Positions 32,971-42,650 of a DNA stretch of 64,000 bases are shown here, piece after piece. Both the position numbers and the translations under genes were made by a program. The DNA comes from an uncultured Pedobacter sp. (GTDB lineage Bacteria; Bacteroidota; Bacteroidia; Sphingobacteriales; Sphingobacteriaceae), in the NCBI RefSeq assembly GCF_946480185.1, contig NZ_CAMLIG010000020.1, forward strand, positions 18,157 through 82,156, given 5' to 3'. Position 1 is the first letter of the stretch, and each line of letters begins with the position of its first letter. The notes under the pieces were generated by a model, which had not been told where the DNA came from, searched no databases, and saw nothing but the letters and a program-made list of their open reading frames with translations.

Positions 32971-34101
32971 ATGGAAGCAATGGCCAATAAAAGTCAAAGA
33001 TTATTATCGCTCGATTTTTTTAGGGGCTTAACCGTTGCAGCTATGATTTTAGTGAACAATCCCGGCGATTGGACACACATTTATGCCCCATTTGAACATT
33101 CGGAATGGAACGGTTGCACTCCAACAGATTTAATATTCCCCTTTTTTTTATTTATTGTGGGCGTTTCGATAGTTTATGCTTTAGACTCCAAAAAAAATGA
33201 CTCACAGGCTCATCCAACGCTGTTAAAAATAATTATCAAGAGGGCTGTGATTTTATTGGTTTTAGGATTATTGCTTTCGCTTTTTCCTTTTTTCAACTTT
33301 GCCGAATTTAGAATTCCCGGAGTTCTGCAACGCATAGCAATAGTTTATTTGCTTTCCGCAATTTTGTTTATCAAAGTTAGCAGGGAGTCGCTATTTAAAA
33401 TATTTGTACTTATTCTAATGGTTTATTGGGTGTTAATGACTTTTATCCCAGTGCCCGGAATTGGCGAAGCGAACCTTGGGAAAGACACCAATTTAGGTGC
33501 TTGGTTAGACCGTTTAATTTTCACGAAAGCTCATTTATGGTCTTTAGGCGTAACTTGGGATCCAGAAGGGCTTTTAGGAACTTCACCTTCCGTTGCCAGT
33601 GGTCTATTTGGCGTAATGATGGGAATTATCCTAAAATCAAAAGAGCGGACACCAGAAAATAAAGTAGTTTGGCTGTTTGTTTACGGCTTTATTGCGGTGA
33701 TAGCCGGTCTGTTTTGGGATACCTTTTTCCCGATAAACAAATCTTTATGGACAAGTTCTTATGTGCTTTACACAGGTGGTTTGGCAAGTATGTTTTTAGC
33801 AACTTGCTATTGGTTTATTGATGTTAAAGGTTTTACCAAGTTTACAAAACCATTTGTAATTTATGGCGTAAATGCAATAACTGTGTTTTTTGCCTCAGCC
33901 ATTATTGCCCGGAGCATGAATTTGATTAAGGTACTTTTAGACGGAAAAACCGTTTCTTTAAAACAGTATCTGTACCAATTGTTTTATACTCCCTATTTTT
34001 CTGCTTATGACGCTTCTTTATTGGGTGCTTTCACCTTTGTTTTAATTTGGTATGTTGTACTTTGGATAATGTACAAGCGGAATATAATAATTAACGTATA
34101 A
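32971..34101 (+). CDS. HGSNAT/DUF5009-type membrane acyltransferase
   Basis: A 376-residue protein with about ten membrane helices. The opening SQRLLSLDFFRGLTVAAMIL, then NNPGDWTHIYAPFEHSEWNG and TPTDLIFPFFLFIVGVSI, match the DUF5009/COG4299 family related to human heparan-alpha-glucosaminide N-acetyltransferase. The conserved His in APFEHSEW is the proposed acetyl-carrying residue. It sits in the inner membrane and may acetylate amino sugars, although the bacterial substrates are not established. A second ATG three codons in is possible. It lies 67 bases after gpmA on the same strand. Confidence 0.83.
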   Translation: MEAMANKSQRLLSLDFFRGLTVAAMILVNNPGDWTHIYAPFEHSEWNGCTPTDLIFPFFLFIVGVSIVYALDSKKNDSQAHPTLLKIIIKRAVILLVLGLLLSLFPFFNFAEFRIPGVLQRIAIVYLLSAILFIKVSRESLFKIFVLILMVYWVLMTFIPVPGIGEANLGKDTNLGAWLDRLIFTKAHLWSLGVTWDPEGLLGTSPSVASGLFGVMMGIILKSKERTPENKVVWLFVYGFIAVIAGLFWDTFFPINKSLWTSSYVLYTGGLASMFLATCYWFIDVKGFTKFTKPFVIYGVNAITVFFASAIIARSMNLIKVLLDGKTVSLKQYLYQLFYTPYFSAYDASLLGAFTFVLIWYVVLWIMYKRNIIINV

Positions 34102-34224
34102 CCTTATTTTATCCTGTCCCTTAATGGTTTTTCTTTTGTTTTTTGGCGAATTGGTTGCCGAAAGAACGAAAAATTCACTAACAACTGATCATTATTAAAA
34201 GTTCTAATTCACAATCCAAATGTT

Positions 34225-35625
34225 TTAAAGTTCGAAACTTTGGTGTCTTTTCGGAATTTCCACATTGGCGTAACCTCTTTTATGAAGTTCGGTTTTAAAA
34301 TTATTTTGTGTGTCAAACTCTCCATGCACCAAAAATATTTTTTTGAGCTCGGTTTTATCTTGTCCGTTTAAAAACTGTATCAAATCCGACTTGTCTCCGT
34401 GTGCGCTCATTGACTGCAAGGAAGCAATATTTGCATTTACCTGATAGCTTTCTCCAAAAATAGAGATTGGATTAACGCCATTTTTAAGTCTGCCCGCTAA
34501 AGATGAAGGTTCTGCATATCCCACCAATAAAATGGTGCAGTTTGGGTTTTCAATATTATTTCTGATGTGGTGCTTTACCCGCCCGGCTTCTGCCATTCCG
34601 CTTGAGGAAATAATAACCATCGGCGAATGATCTGCATTTAGCGCTTTTGATTCTTCAGCATCCTCAATATAATGTAAGCCTTTAAAATCAAAAGGGTCAT
34701 CATCCACTTTTAAAACTTCCTGAACGTTTTCGTTAAAATTCCAAGGATAAGACTTAACTACCATTGTTGCTTTTTCTGATAGCGGACTGTCCACATAATA
34801 TTTAATATCGGGCAGTTTGCCTTCTAATTCTAAACCGTTTAAAGAATATAAAATTTCTTGTGTACGCCCTACGCTAAAAGCTGGGATAATCAGCTTTCCT
34901 TTTCTTTTTACACAAGTTTCTTCAATAATTTGAAGCAATTTTTCTTTAGCCGGACTAGCATCCTCATGCAAACTGTCTCCGTAAGTTGATTCCAACAAAA
35001 TGTAATCGGCCTGTCTAAAATAATGTGGCGGTTTTAAAATCAAATCTTTATATCGGCCTACATCGCCACTAAAAGAAATCCGCGTAAGCTTACCTTCTTC
35101 TTTAATATTTAGGTGAACAGAGGCGCTACCGATAATGTGGCCGGCATCCTCAAAACTTAGGATTACATTATCTGTTAATTGGTAAACCGTACTGTATTTT
35201 ACTTTTTTGAAATGCGTTAAAGCGATGAGTGCATCTTCAATGGTATAAAGTGGCTCAAAAAGTTGCTGGCCCTGTTTTGATCGCCTTTTATTAGCATAAC
35301 GGATGTCGTTTTCCTGAATTTTAGCCGAGTCTTGCAATAAGATTTTACAAAGTGCATAAGTGGCTGGTGTACAGATGATATCACCTTTAAAACCTTGAGC
35401 TACCAATCGTGGAATCAAACCAGAATGGTCTATATGTGCATGCGAAAGCACTAGATAGTCAACAGATTTCGGGTCAAAGCCAAAATCTCGGTTCATCTCA
35501 TCTGTGTTTGATCCTTGCCCTTGGAAAAGACCACAGTCTAATAAGATTTGCGTTCCGTTGTTGAGCGTTATTAAATGTTTACTGCCTGTAACAGTTTGCG
35601 CTGCGCCGTGAAAAGTTATCTTCAT
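34225..35625 (-). CDS. Metallo-beta-lactamase-fold beta-CASP ribonuclease-like protein
   Basis: A 466-residue protein with the MBL core (DCGLFQGQG, SHAHIDHSGLIPRL with the HxHxDH zinc motif, DAGHIIGSAS, FSGDVGR), the inserted beta-CASP domain (STYGDSLHED, IPAFSVGRTQEIL) and the C-terminal RMMBL region with MSAHGDKSDL and LVHGEFDTQ. This is the layout of bacterial homologues of CPSF73/Ysh1, zinc enzymes that cut RNA. It is cytoplasmic. The RNA target is unknown. It is transcribed away from its right-hand neighbour. Confidence 0.9.
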   Translation of the reverse strand: MKITFHGAAQTVTGSKHLITLNNGTQILLDCGLFQGQGSNTDEMNRDFGFDPKSVDYLVLSHAHIDHSGLIPRLVAQGFKGDIICTPATYALCKILLQDSAKIQENDIRYANKRRSKQGQQLFEPLYTIEDALIALTHFKKVKYSTVYQLTDNVILSFEDAGHIIGSASVHLNIKEEGKLTRISFSGDVGRYKDLILKPPHYFRQADYILLESTYGDSLHEDASPAKEKLLQIIEETCVKRKGKLIIPAFSVGRTQEILYSLNGLELEGKLPDIKYYVDSPLSEKATMVVKSYPWNFNENVQEVLKVDDDPFDFKGLHYIEDAEESKALNADHSPMVIISSSGMAEAGRVKHHIRNNIENPNCTILLVGYAEPSSLAGRLKNGVNPISIFGESYQVNANIASLQSMSAHGDKSDLIQFLNGQDKTELKKIFLVHGEFDTQNNFKTELHKRGYANVEIPKRHQSFEL

Positions 35626-35724
35626 AAAAATGGTTTATCAGTTTCAAGTTAATCAATTATTAATCCAAAAAAACAGCTCAAATGTTTAAATTAGCTTTTA
35701 CAGTTAAATACAAACAGATTTAAA

Positions 35725-36537
35725 ATGAGAAACATTATTTTTTTACTGCTTACGCTGGTTACATACCAAGTAAACGCACAATTAAAACTCACCAAAATTT
35801 GGGAAACCACAGACTTGGCCACGCCAGAATCTGTTTTGCCCTTGGGCAACTTATTGTATGTTTCCTTAATTGATGGCGATGGCGCCAAAGCTGATGGGAA
35901 AGGGGAAATAGCTATTTTAAAAGAAGACGGCACAGTAGTTAATAAAGAATGGATTACAGGTTTAAATGCTCCAAAAGGCTTAGGCTTTTATAAAGGCAAA
36001 TTATATGTTGCCGACCTTAATAAGGTGGTGAAAATTGATGTGAAATCTGCGAGAATAGAAAGCAGTATTCCTATTACCGAAGCTGTTTTTTTAAATGATA
36101 TCGCAGTAAATAGCAAAGGCGAAGTTTTTGTTTCTGATACTCGGTTGGGTAAAATTTACCGTATTGTTAATGATCAAGCAACGCTGTTTGTAGCTGATGT
36201 GAAAAATGCAAATGGACTTAAATTCGTTAATGATGAGCTGTATGTTTTAAGCGGTTCTAATTTGTTGAAAATAGGTAAAAACAACCAACCAAATATTATA
36301 GCAAAGGATTTTGAGGCGGCTGGTGATGGTTTAGAGCCTTATAAAAAGGGAGAATTTATTGCAACATGTTGGGCCGGATTGATATACCATGTTAAAGCAA
36401 ACGGAACTTTTGATTTATTGTTAGATACCAGAGCAGAGAAAATGAATACTGCAGATATTGGTTTTAATGCTAAAAAAGGGATATTATATGTGCCAACTTT
36501 CTTAAAAAATTCTGTGGTAGCTTACAAAATAGAATGA
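35725..36537 (+). CDS. Secreted SMP-30/NHL-type beta-propeller protein
   Basis: A 270-residue protein with signal peptide MRNIIFLLLTLVTYQVNAQ. The mature chain is built of propeller-blade repeats: LYVSLIDGDG, GLNAPKGLGFYKGKLYVADL, LNDIAVNSKGEVFVSDTRLG and NGLKFVNDELYVLSGS. This resembles the SMP-30/gluconolactonase or NHL families, but metal-ligand residues cannot be assigned with certainty, so an enzymatic role is unproven. It is periplasmic and monocistronic, ending at a 19-bp terminator shared with DUF2911. Confidence 0.78.
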   Translation: MRNIIFLLLTLVTYQVNAQLKLTKIWETTDLATPESVLPLGNLLYVSLIDGDGAKADGKGEIAILKEDGTVVNKEWITGLNAPKGLGFYKGKLYVADLNKVVKIDVKSARIESSIPITEAVFLNDIAVNSKGEVFVSDTRLGKIYRIVNDQATLFVADVKNANGLKFVNDELYVLSGSNLLKIGKNNQPNIIAKDFEAAGDGLEPYKKGEFIATCWAGLIYHVKANGTFDLLLDTRAEKMNTADIGFNAKKGILYVPTFLKNSVVAYKIE

Positions 36538-36564
36538 ATTCCGACGAGGATTTTCGTAATGAAT

Positions 36565-36610
36565 AATACACCAAAAAAGCTTCTTGAATAGGAAGCTTTT
36601 TTGGTGTATT
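36565..36610. terminator. Bidirectional terminator, 19-bp perfect stem
   Basis: Arms 36565-36583 and 36592-36610 pair perfectly around TTGAATAG and contain A- and T-runs. It separates the convergent propeller and DUF2911 genes. Confidence 0.93.
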
Positions 36611-36619
36611 GGAGTTTGA

Positions 36620-37462
36620 TTATTTTAAACTATCTAAGAACTCTTGGTTCAGTTTTACGTATTCCTGATTGTTGGTTTCTTTTGCCATGCTTAAGCCTTC
36701 GGTTGCAGAAACTTTAGCAGATTTCTGGTCTCCGTTTTTTAGCTGAATTTTTGCTTTCCAAAGTTTAATATATGGAGCGTTCTTGTTATCCTTGTCTGCT
36801 TCGTAAATCCAGGCTAATGCTTGTTTTGAATCTTTATTATTGCTAAAGTAATATTGTGCTGCAGCAAAATATGGTTTTTTTTCACCTTTCATCGCTGTTG
36901 CGATATTTGCCATAACCTTTGTGTCGTAATCTACACTTAGCGGAACATTTACTTGAGTATTGTCCCAAGCGATATTTAAGTCCATTGTTCCTGCCGTTAC
37001 GTTGTTAAACTGAATGGTAAAAGTCTCTATTTTGTTAAGTGTCTTTAACGATTTAACTTTTACCCTCGCCACATCGTCTTCATCTTTATGCGTGTAAGCG
37101 CCCCATTGTTTAGCCGCTTTATTCAAAACTATTGTCCATTCATTTTCGCTCGGGATGCTGAACAGGGCATATTCGCCAGCCGCAATTTTTTGTCCGCCAA
37201 AATTAACTTCATCCGTAAAAGTAATTGTGGTAGCACTGTTTGCACCTGTTCGCCAAATTTCGTTGTAAGGTACCAAGCCACCAAAAATCAATCGGCCTTT
37301 TGCATTTGGGCGACTGTAATTAACAGTAACTTTCCCCAGACCAAAATCTTGGGTAATGGTTTGTCCCGAACTGGGTTGCGGAGTTAATGCTTGCGCATAG
37401 CCAAAAGTGGTGAAAGCTGTGAATAATAAACTTAAACCAAGAATCTTGAATAATGATTTCAT
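36620..37462 (-). CDS. DUF2911 secreted protein
   Basis: A 280-residue protein with signal peptide MKSLFKILGLSLLFTAFTTFGYAQ. The DUF2911 domain (about 30-175) is marked by VTVNYSRPNAKGRLIFGG, PYNEIWRTGANSATTITF, and GEYALFSIPSENEWTIVLNK. The C-terminal 90 residues are helical and TPR-like (ALAWIYEADKDNKNAPYIKL, KSAKVSATEGLSMAKE). The family is widespread and secreted in Bacteroidota but has no known function. It is likely periplasmic. Confidence 0.88.
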   Translation of the reverse strand: MKSLFKILGLSLLFTAFTTFGYAQALTPQPSSGQTITQDFGLGKVTVNYSRPNAKGRLIFGGLVPYNEIWRTGANSATTITFTDEVNFGGQKIAAGEYALFSIPSENEWTIVLNKAAKQWGAYTHKDEDDVARVKVKSLKTLNKIETFTIQFNNVTAGTMDLNIAWDNTQVNVPLSVDYDTKVMANIATAMKGEKKPYFAAAQYYFSNNKDSKQALAWIYEADKDNKNAPYIKLWKAKIQLKNGDQKSAKVSATEGLSMAKETNNQEYVKLNQEFLDSLK

Positions 37463-37709
37463 ATTGATAATATTTAAATGGAAAGATATTGTTTAAATTC
37501 TTAAAAAATGATTTTATCCTTAATTGGAGATGTAAAGATTTTGTCAAATTCATCAGTTAGTTAAATGAATACAAAGCATTAGTAATAAACCTATCCCTAA
37601 AGCTATCATACATTTCTCATTGGAAATAGCCATAAACAGACAGCTTACTTTAAAAAATTAAATTATGGACTAAAAGATATTGACATTTAAATGACGCAAC
37701 AAACTCCCT

Positions 37710-38147
37710 TTGAAAAAAGTTTTATGGAAAGTTATCGTTTTGATGTTACTTTTGCCCAAGTTAATGAAGTTACTTATTTCACTAATTGTAGTTGTTTTTA
37801 TAGCACTTAACAGTGTTACAGCTTCGGCATGCGCCAAAATCAAATCAGATACTTCTTCTAAATCCTTTCATGCAACTTCTCACGTTACGTTTGGCATAAG
37901 CTTAAGAAAGCTTTCTGTAGGGCATTGGCTTGAAGAAAAGAGCGATTTTTTAAGTTTTGAGAATGATGATGATGACTTTGTTGCTGTAAAAAGATATGTG
38001 TTATTAAAAACTGGTTTTTTCTGTTTAGGTTTTGTGCCTAAACTTTTCGATTTTCATAGTTGTATCAATAGCGATGTAATTCCCAAGGTAAATTTCACGC
38101 TTTTATCATCGCCAAAATATGTTTTAATCAGAAACCTCAGGATCTGA
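37710..38147 (+). CDS. Hypothetical membrane or secreted protein upstream of the RND operon
   Basis: Up to 145 residues. A start at 37764 gives MKLLISLIVVVFIALNSVTA, a plausible signal peptide, whereas the farther start at 37710 adds another hydrophobic run. The remainder has a central acidic stretch (ENDDDD) and three cysteines near the C-terminal half. I do not recognise a family. It precedes the efflux operon by about 225 bases, and a small secreted protein in this place is seen in related genomes. The gene call is moderate and its function is unknown. Confidence 0.5.
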   Translation: MKKVLWKVIVLMLLLPKLMKLLISLIVVVFIALNSVTASACAKIKSDTSSKSFHATSHVTFGISLRKLSVGHWLEEKSDFLSFENDDDDFVAVKRYVLLKTGFFCLGFVPKLFDFHSCINSDVIPKVNFTLLSSPKYVLIRNLRI

Positions 38148-38372
38148 TTTTCTTTCCTTTAACTGATAAATTCTAATTGTCAGTTATACTGTTATTCTAA
38201 ATCAAATTTTAAAAATTTATCGTTTTGTTGCAGTGCCGTTTTCAAAAAATCTGCTCGAAAATTTGGTATCAAACATTTTGATTTACCGGTCATCGTATTT
38301 CGCCTGACCTAATGTTTTAGAACAACAACCAACTATCATTTTTCATCACACTTTAACATCCATTTTTATATC

Positions 38373-39455
38373 ATGAAGAGAGTTATAATGCTTTTTGGCC
38401 TGTGCGCTACCTTGTTTTACACCAGCTGTAAATCAGACAGGAAAGAAAAAGAAGAAACAGTTAATTATACAGTTACAACGCCTTTAAAAATCGACACTTC
38501 TTTTAAAAAGGAATATGTGTCGCAAATTAAATCTGTGCGCAATATTGAGATTAGGGCACAGGAGAAAGGCTATTTACAAAATATTTATGTAGATGAAGGG
38601 CAAAAAGTACAGGCGGGGCAACTACTTTTTAGGATTATGCCAAAAATGTACGAAGCCGAAAACCAGAAAGCAGAAGCCGAAGCTAAATCGGCAGAAATTG
38701 AGCTGCAAAATAGCCAAACCTTAGCATCAAAAAACGTGATTTCGGCAAATGAATTAGCAATGGCGAAAGCAAAACTGGCATCAGCGAAAGCGGATGTTGC
38801 CATGTCAAAGCTTCATTTATCTTTTACGGAAATTAGAGCGCCTTTTGACGGAACGATTAACCGTTTACCATTAAAGTTGGGAAGTTTAGTTGACGAGGGC
38901 GATTTGCTAACTACCTTATCAGACAATAGTCAGATGTACGCTTATTTTAATGTCTCAGAACCGGAATATCTGAATTATGAACAAGATGTAAAAGATAGGG
39001 CGAGCAATACGGTGCAACTTATTTTAGCAAATAATGAGCAATTGAAATATAAAGGCAAAGTGGAAACTGTGGAAGGCGAGTTTGACAGCGAGACAGGCAA
39101 TATCGCCTTTAGAGCTAAGTTCCCGAATCCAGATCATTTATTGAAAAACGGAGAAACCGGTAAAGTATTGATGAATGTTCCGTTAAAGAACGCACTGGTA
39201 ATTCCGCAGAAAGCAACTTATGAGATTCAAGACAAACTATACGTTTTTGTGGTCAATAATAAGGGCGTGGTAAAAGCCAGAAATATTCAGATCGCTGGTG
39301 AAATCCCTGATTTATACGTGGTTTCTAACGGACTTTCAGAAAGTGACCAAATTCTATTAGAAGGTGTTCAGATTGTTAAAGATGGTGATAAGATTGCATA
39401 CAAGGCAGTTGCGCCAAAAGAGGTAATCAGTCATTTGAAATTAGAAGCAGAGTAA
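38373..39455 (+). CDS. RND efflux periplasmic adaptor (membrane fusion protein)
   Basis: A 360-residue lipoprotein: the signal MKRVIMLFGLCATLFYTSC ends in a lipobox-like YTSC. The adaptor layout is complete, with the lipoyl halves IRAQEKGYLQNIYVDEGQKV and LSFTEIRAPFDGTINRLPLK around an alpha-helical hairpin rich in Ala, Glu and Lys (AENQKAEAEAKSAEIELQNS), then beta-barrel and membrane-proximal domains. It links the inner-membrane pump to the outer-membrane channel encoded just downstream. The pump gene follows after 27 bases. Confidence 0.92.
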   Translation: MKRVIMLFGLCATLFYTSCKSDRKEKEETVNYTVTTPLKIDTSFKKEYVSQIKSVRNIEIRAQEKGYLQNIYVDEGQKVQAGQLLFRIMPKMYEAENQKAEAEAKSAEIELQNSQTLASKNVISANELAMAKAKLASAKADVAMSKLHLSFTEIRAPFDGTINRLPLKLGSLVDEGDLLTTLSDNSQMYAYFNVSEPEYLNYEQDVKDRASNTVQLILANNEQLKYKGKVETVEGEFDSETGNIAFRAKFPNPDHLLKNGETGKVLMNVPLKNALVIPQKATYEIQDKLYVFVVNNKGVVKARNIQIAGEIPDLYVVSNGLSESDQILLEGVQIVKDGDKIAYKAVAPKEVISHLKLEAE

Positions 39456-39482
39456 GGATTATCATCTTAAAAGATCAATTGT

Positions 39483-42400
39483 ATGTTTAACAAGTTTATA
39501 CACAGGCCTGTCCTGTCCATTGTAATATCGCTTATTATCACATTTTTGGGTGCTTTGGCAATTACACAATTACCGGTTACACAGTTTCCGTCCATCTCTC
39601 CGCCTAAGGTAAATGTAACGGCAGAATATCCTGGAGCCAACGGCGAACTGATGATTAAATCGGTTATTATTCCTTTGGAAAGAGCCATCAACGGCGTTCC
39701 GGGAATGAAATATATTGAGTCCGACGCCGGTAACGACGGTGAGGGAAATATCCAGATAGTTTTTAATTTGGGTACCGACCCTAACCAAGCGTCTATTAAC
39801 GTACAAAATTTGGTAGCCTCGGTAACCAACAAACTTCCGCCAGCGGTGGTGAGAGAAGGCGTAAAGATTACCAGAGAAGAATCTAACATGTTGATGTACA
39901 TTAACTTGTACAGCAAAGATCCAAAGATGGATCAGAAGTTTTTATACAATTTTGCTGATATCAATTTACTTTCGGAACTAAAGCGGGTAAAAGGCGTTGG
40001 TTTTGCCGATATTTTAGGAAACCGGGATTATGCAATGCGGGTTTGGCTTAGGCCTGATAAAATGTTGGCGCACAAAGTTTCTGCAGATGAAGTTTTAGAA
40101 GCTTTAAATGAACAAAGTTTAGAAGCATCGCCAGGTAAAATCGGAGAAAGTTCTGGTAAAAGGTCACAATCTTTTGAGTACGTTCTTAAATATCCAGGAA
40201 GGTTTACCACCAAAGAAGAATACGAAAATATAGTTTTAAAAGCTAGCCCAAATGGGGAGTTACTTAAGCTTAAAGACGTAGCGGATGTAGAGTTTGGAAG
40301 TGAGTATTATGATCTTTACTCCAGCTTAAATGGAAAAGCCTCTGCCGCTATTGTACTTAAACAATCTTACGGAAGTAATGCCAGCCAAGTAATTGCAGAT
40401 GTAAAAGCAAAACTGGCTGAGATTAAATCTAGCTCTTTCCCAAAAGGAGTTGATTATGAGATCAGTTATGATGTTTCTAAGTTTTTAGATGCTTCGATAG
40501 AAAAAGTAGTACATACTTTAATAGAGGCATTTATATTGGTAGGTTTAGTGGTTTTCCTTTTCTTGGGAGATTGGCGTTCTACCGTAATTCCGGCAATTGC
40601 AGTACCCGTATCGCTTATCGGTACGTTTATGTTTATGCAGTACTTTGGGATTACGCTCAACCTAATCACGCTTTTTGCGCTGGTATTGGCGATTGGAATT
40701 GTGGTAGATAATGCCATTGTGGTAATTGAGGCGGTGCATGCTAAAATGGAGGAGAAAAATCTCTCGCCACTTAAAGCTACCGAAGAAGCCATGCATGAAA
40801 TTAGTGGGGCAATTATCGCCATTACTTTAGTTATGGCAGCGGTGTTTATTCCGGTGGCTTTTATGTCTGGTCCTGTCGGGATTTTTTACCGCCAGTTTTC
40901 TATCACCATGGCAACTTCCATTATTTTATCTGGATTAATTGCCCTCACTTTAACACCTGCACTTTGCGCCATGATGCTGAAAAATAACCATGGCAAGGCA
41001 AAAAAGAAAACATGGTTAAATACTTTTTTAGACGGGTTCAACAATAAATTCAACAGGCTTACCGGCAGGTATCAAAACTTATTGAAAATAATTGTGAACC
41101 GTAGAACGGTCACTTTTGGAATGCTGATTGCTTTTTGTATCGGTATTTGGGCGCTAAACTCCAGTTTGCCTTCGGGCTTTATCCCTAATGAAGATCAGGG
41201 AATGTTTTATGCAATTATACAAACGCCGCCGGGTTCAACCTTAGAAAGAACCAACGAGATTTCTAAAGAATTACAGAAAATAGCACAGCAAATTCCGGAT
41301 GTTAAATCTGTTTCTTCCTTAGCGGGATATGAGATTTTGTCTGAAGGAACTGGTTCAAACTCCGGAACCTGCTTAATCAACTTAAAAAGTTGGGAGAACC
41401 GCAAACATTCTGTTCAGCAGGTTATTGATGAATTAGAGCAGAAATCTAAGAACATTACAGGTGCAACCATCGAGTTTTTTCAGCCACCAGCTGTGCCGGG
41501 TTATGGCGCAGGTGGTGGTTTCGAGCTACGCTTGTTGGATAAAGGTGGAAGTGGCGATTATAAAAAAATGGAAACGGTGAGTAAGGATTTTGTAAAAGCC
41601 CTGAATAAGCGTCCCGAATTATCACAAGTATTTACTTTTTATAGCGCCAGTTTTCCGCAGTACATGTTAAAGATTGATAACGACATGGCTCAACAAAAGG
41701 GCGTTACCATTGATAATGCGATGAATACATTATCTACTTTAATTGGTAGTAACTACGAAACTAGCTTTATAAAATACGATAGGCAATATAAAGTGATGGT
41801 ACAGGCTTTACCGCAATATAGAGCGCTGCCAGAAGACATCTTGAAATTATATGTGAAAAACAGTCGCGATGAAATGGTGCCGTTTTCTGCATTTATGAAG
41901 GTGGAAAAAGTTTATGGCTTATCGGAGATTACCCGCCACAACCTTTACAATTCTTCCGAGATTAGTGGTGCATCAGCTCCAGGCTACAGTAGCGGAGCGG
42001 CAATTCAAGCCATTGAAGAGACAGCGAAAATAAATTTACCAAGAGGTTTTGGGATTGAATGGGCAGGTATTTCTGCCGATGAGGTTGCCCGTGGAAACGA
42101 AGCAATCTATATTTTCTTGATCTGTTTGGTGTTTGTTTACATGCTTTTAGCCGCTCAGTACGAGAGCTTCTTGCTGCCTTTCCCAGTTATTTTATCCCTG
42201 CCTGCGGGTATTTTTGGCGCTTTCTTACTGCTCAAGCTTTTAGGCTTAGAGAATAACATCTACGCTCAGGTTTCTATGGTGATGCTTATTGGATTATTGG
42301 GTAAAAACGCAGTATTGATTATAGAGTTTGCGGTGCAGAAACATCGAGCCGGAATACCATTATTACAAGCAGCAATAGAAGGCGCAGTAGTGAGGTTCCG

Positions 42401-42650
42401 TCCAATTTTGATGACTTCTTTGGCGTTTATTGCCGGTTTAATTCCTTTGGTTATTGCTTCGGGTCCGGGAGCAATTGGCAACCGAACCATTGGTTCGGCT
42501 GCCGCCGGAGGAATGTTGATAGGAACCGCATTTGGTGTTGTCCTTATCCCTGGATTATATTACGTTTTCGGTAAAATATCCGAGAGAAACATTCTTGTGA
42601 AAGATGAAGAAGAAAATCCGTTAACCGAAGAAATTGACCATAATGTATAA
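39483..42650 (+). CDS. RND multidrug efflux pump (HAE1/AcrB-type)
   Basis: A 1055-residue inner-membrane proton antiporter. It opens with MFNKFIHRPVLSIVISLIIT, followed by the first large porter loop with QFPSISPPKVNVTAEYPGAN. TM4 carries the proton-relay aspartates in LALVLAIGIVVDNAIVVIEA. The second half repeats this arrangement (LLAAQYESFLLPFPVILSLP, LIGLLGKNAVLIIEFAVQKH). Length and motifs match hydrophobe/amphiphile exporters rather than heavy-metal pumps. It works as a trimer with the adaptor and channel. The channel gene overlaps its end by eight bases. Confidence 0.95.
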   Translation: MFNKFIHRPVLSIVISLIITFLGALAITQLPVTQFPSISPPKVNVTAEYPGANGELMIKSVIIPLERAINGVPGMKYIESDAGNDGEGNIQIVFNLGTDPNQASINVQNLVASVTNKLPPAVVREGVKITREESNMLMYINLYSKDPKMDQKFLYNFADINLLSELKRVKGVGFADILGNRDYAMRVWLRPDKMLAHKVSADEVLEALNEQSLEASPGKIGESSGKRSQSFEYVLKYPGRFTTKEEYENIVLKASPNGELLKLKDVADVEFGSEYYDLYSSLNGKASAAIVLKQSYGSNASQVIADVKAKLAEIKSSSFPKGVDYEISYDVSKFLDASIEKVVHTLIEAFILVGLVVFLFLGDWRSTVIPAIAVPVSLIGTFMFMQYFGITLNLITLFALVLAIGIVVDNAIVVIEAVHAKMEEKNLSPLKATEEAMHEISGAIIAITLVMAAVFIPVAFMSGPVGIFYRQFSITMATSIILSGLIALTLTPALCAMMLKNNHGKAKKKTWLNTFLDGFNNKFNRLTGRYQNLLKIIVNRRTVTFGMLIAFCIGIWALNSSLPSGFIPNEDQGMFYAIIQTPPGSTLERTNEISKELQKIAQQIPDVKSVSSLAGYEILSEGTGSNSGTCLINLKSWENRKHSVQQVIDELEQKSKNITGATIEFFQPPAVPGYGAGGGFELRLLDKGGSGDYKKMETVSKDFVKALNKRPELSQVFTFYSASFPQYMLKIDNDMAQQKGVTIDNAMNTLSTLIGSNYETSFIKYDRQYKVMVQALPQYRALPEDILKLYVKNSRDEMVPFSAFMKVEKVYGLSEITRHNLYNSSEISGASAPGYSSGAAIQAIEETAKINLPRGFGIEWAGISADEVARGNEAIYIFLICLVFVYMLLAAQYESFLLPFPVILSLPAGIFGAFLLLKLLGLENNIYAQVSMVMLIGLLGKNAVLIIEFAVQKHRAGIPLLQAAIEGAVVRFRPILMTSLAFIAGLIPLVIASGPGAIGNRTIGSAAAGGMLIGTAFGVVLIPGLYYVFGKISERNILVKDEEENPLTEEIDHNV

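Noticed and set aside
40466..40822. 118-codon minus-strand frame inside the RND pump gene
   Set aside because: It is a shadow of the well-supported plus-strand pump gene.
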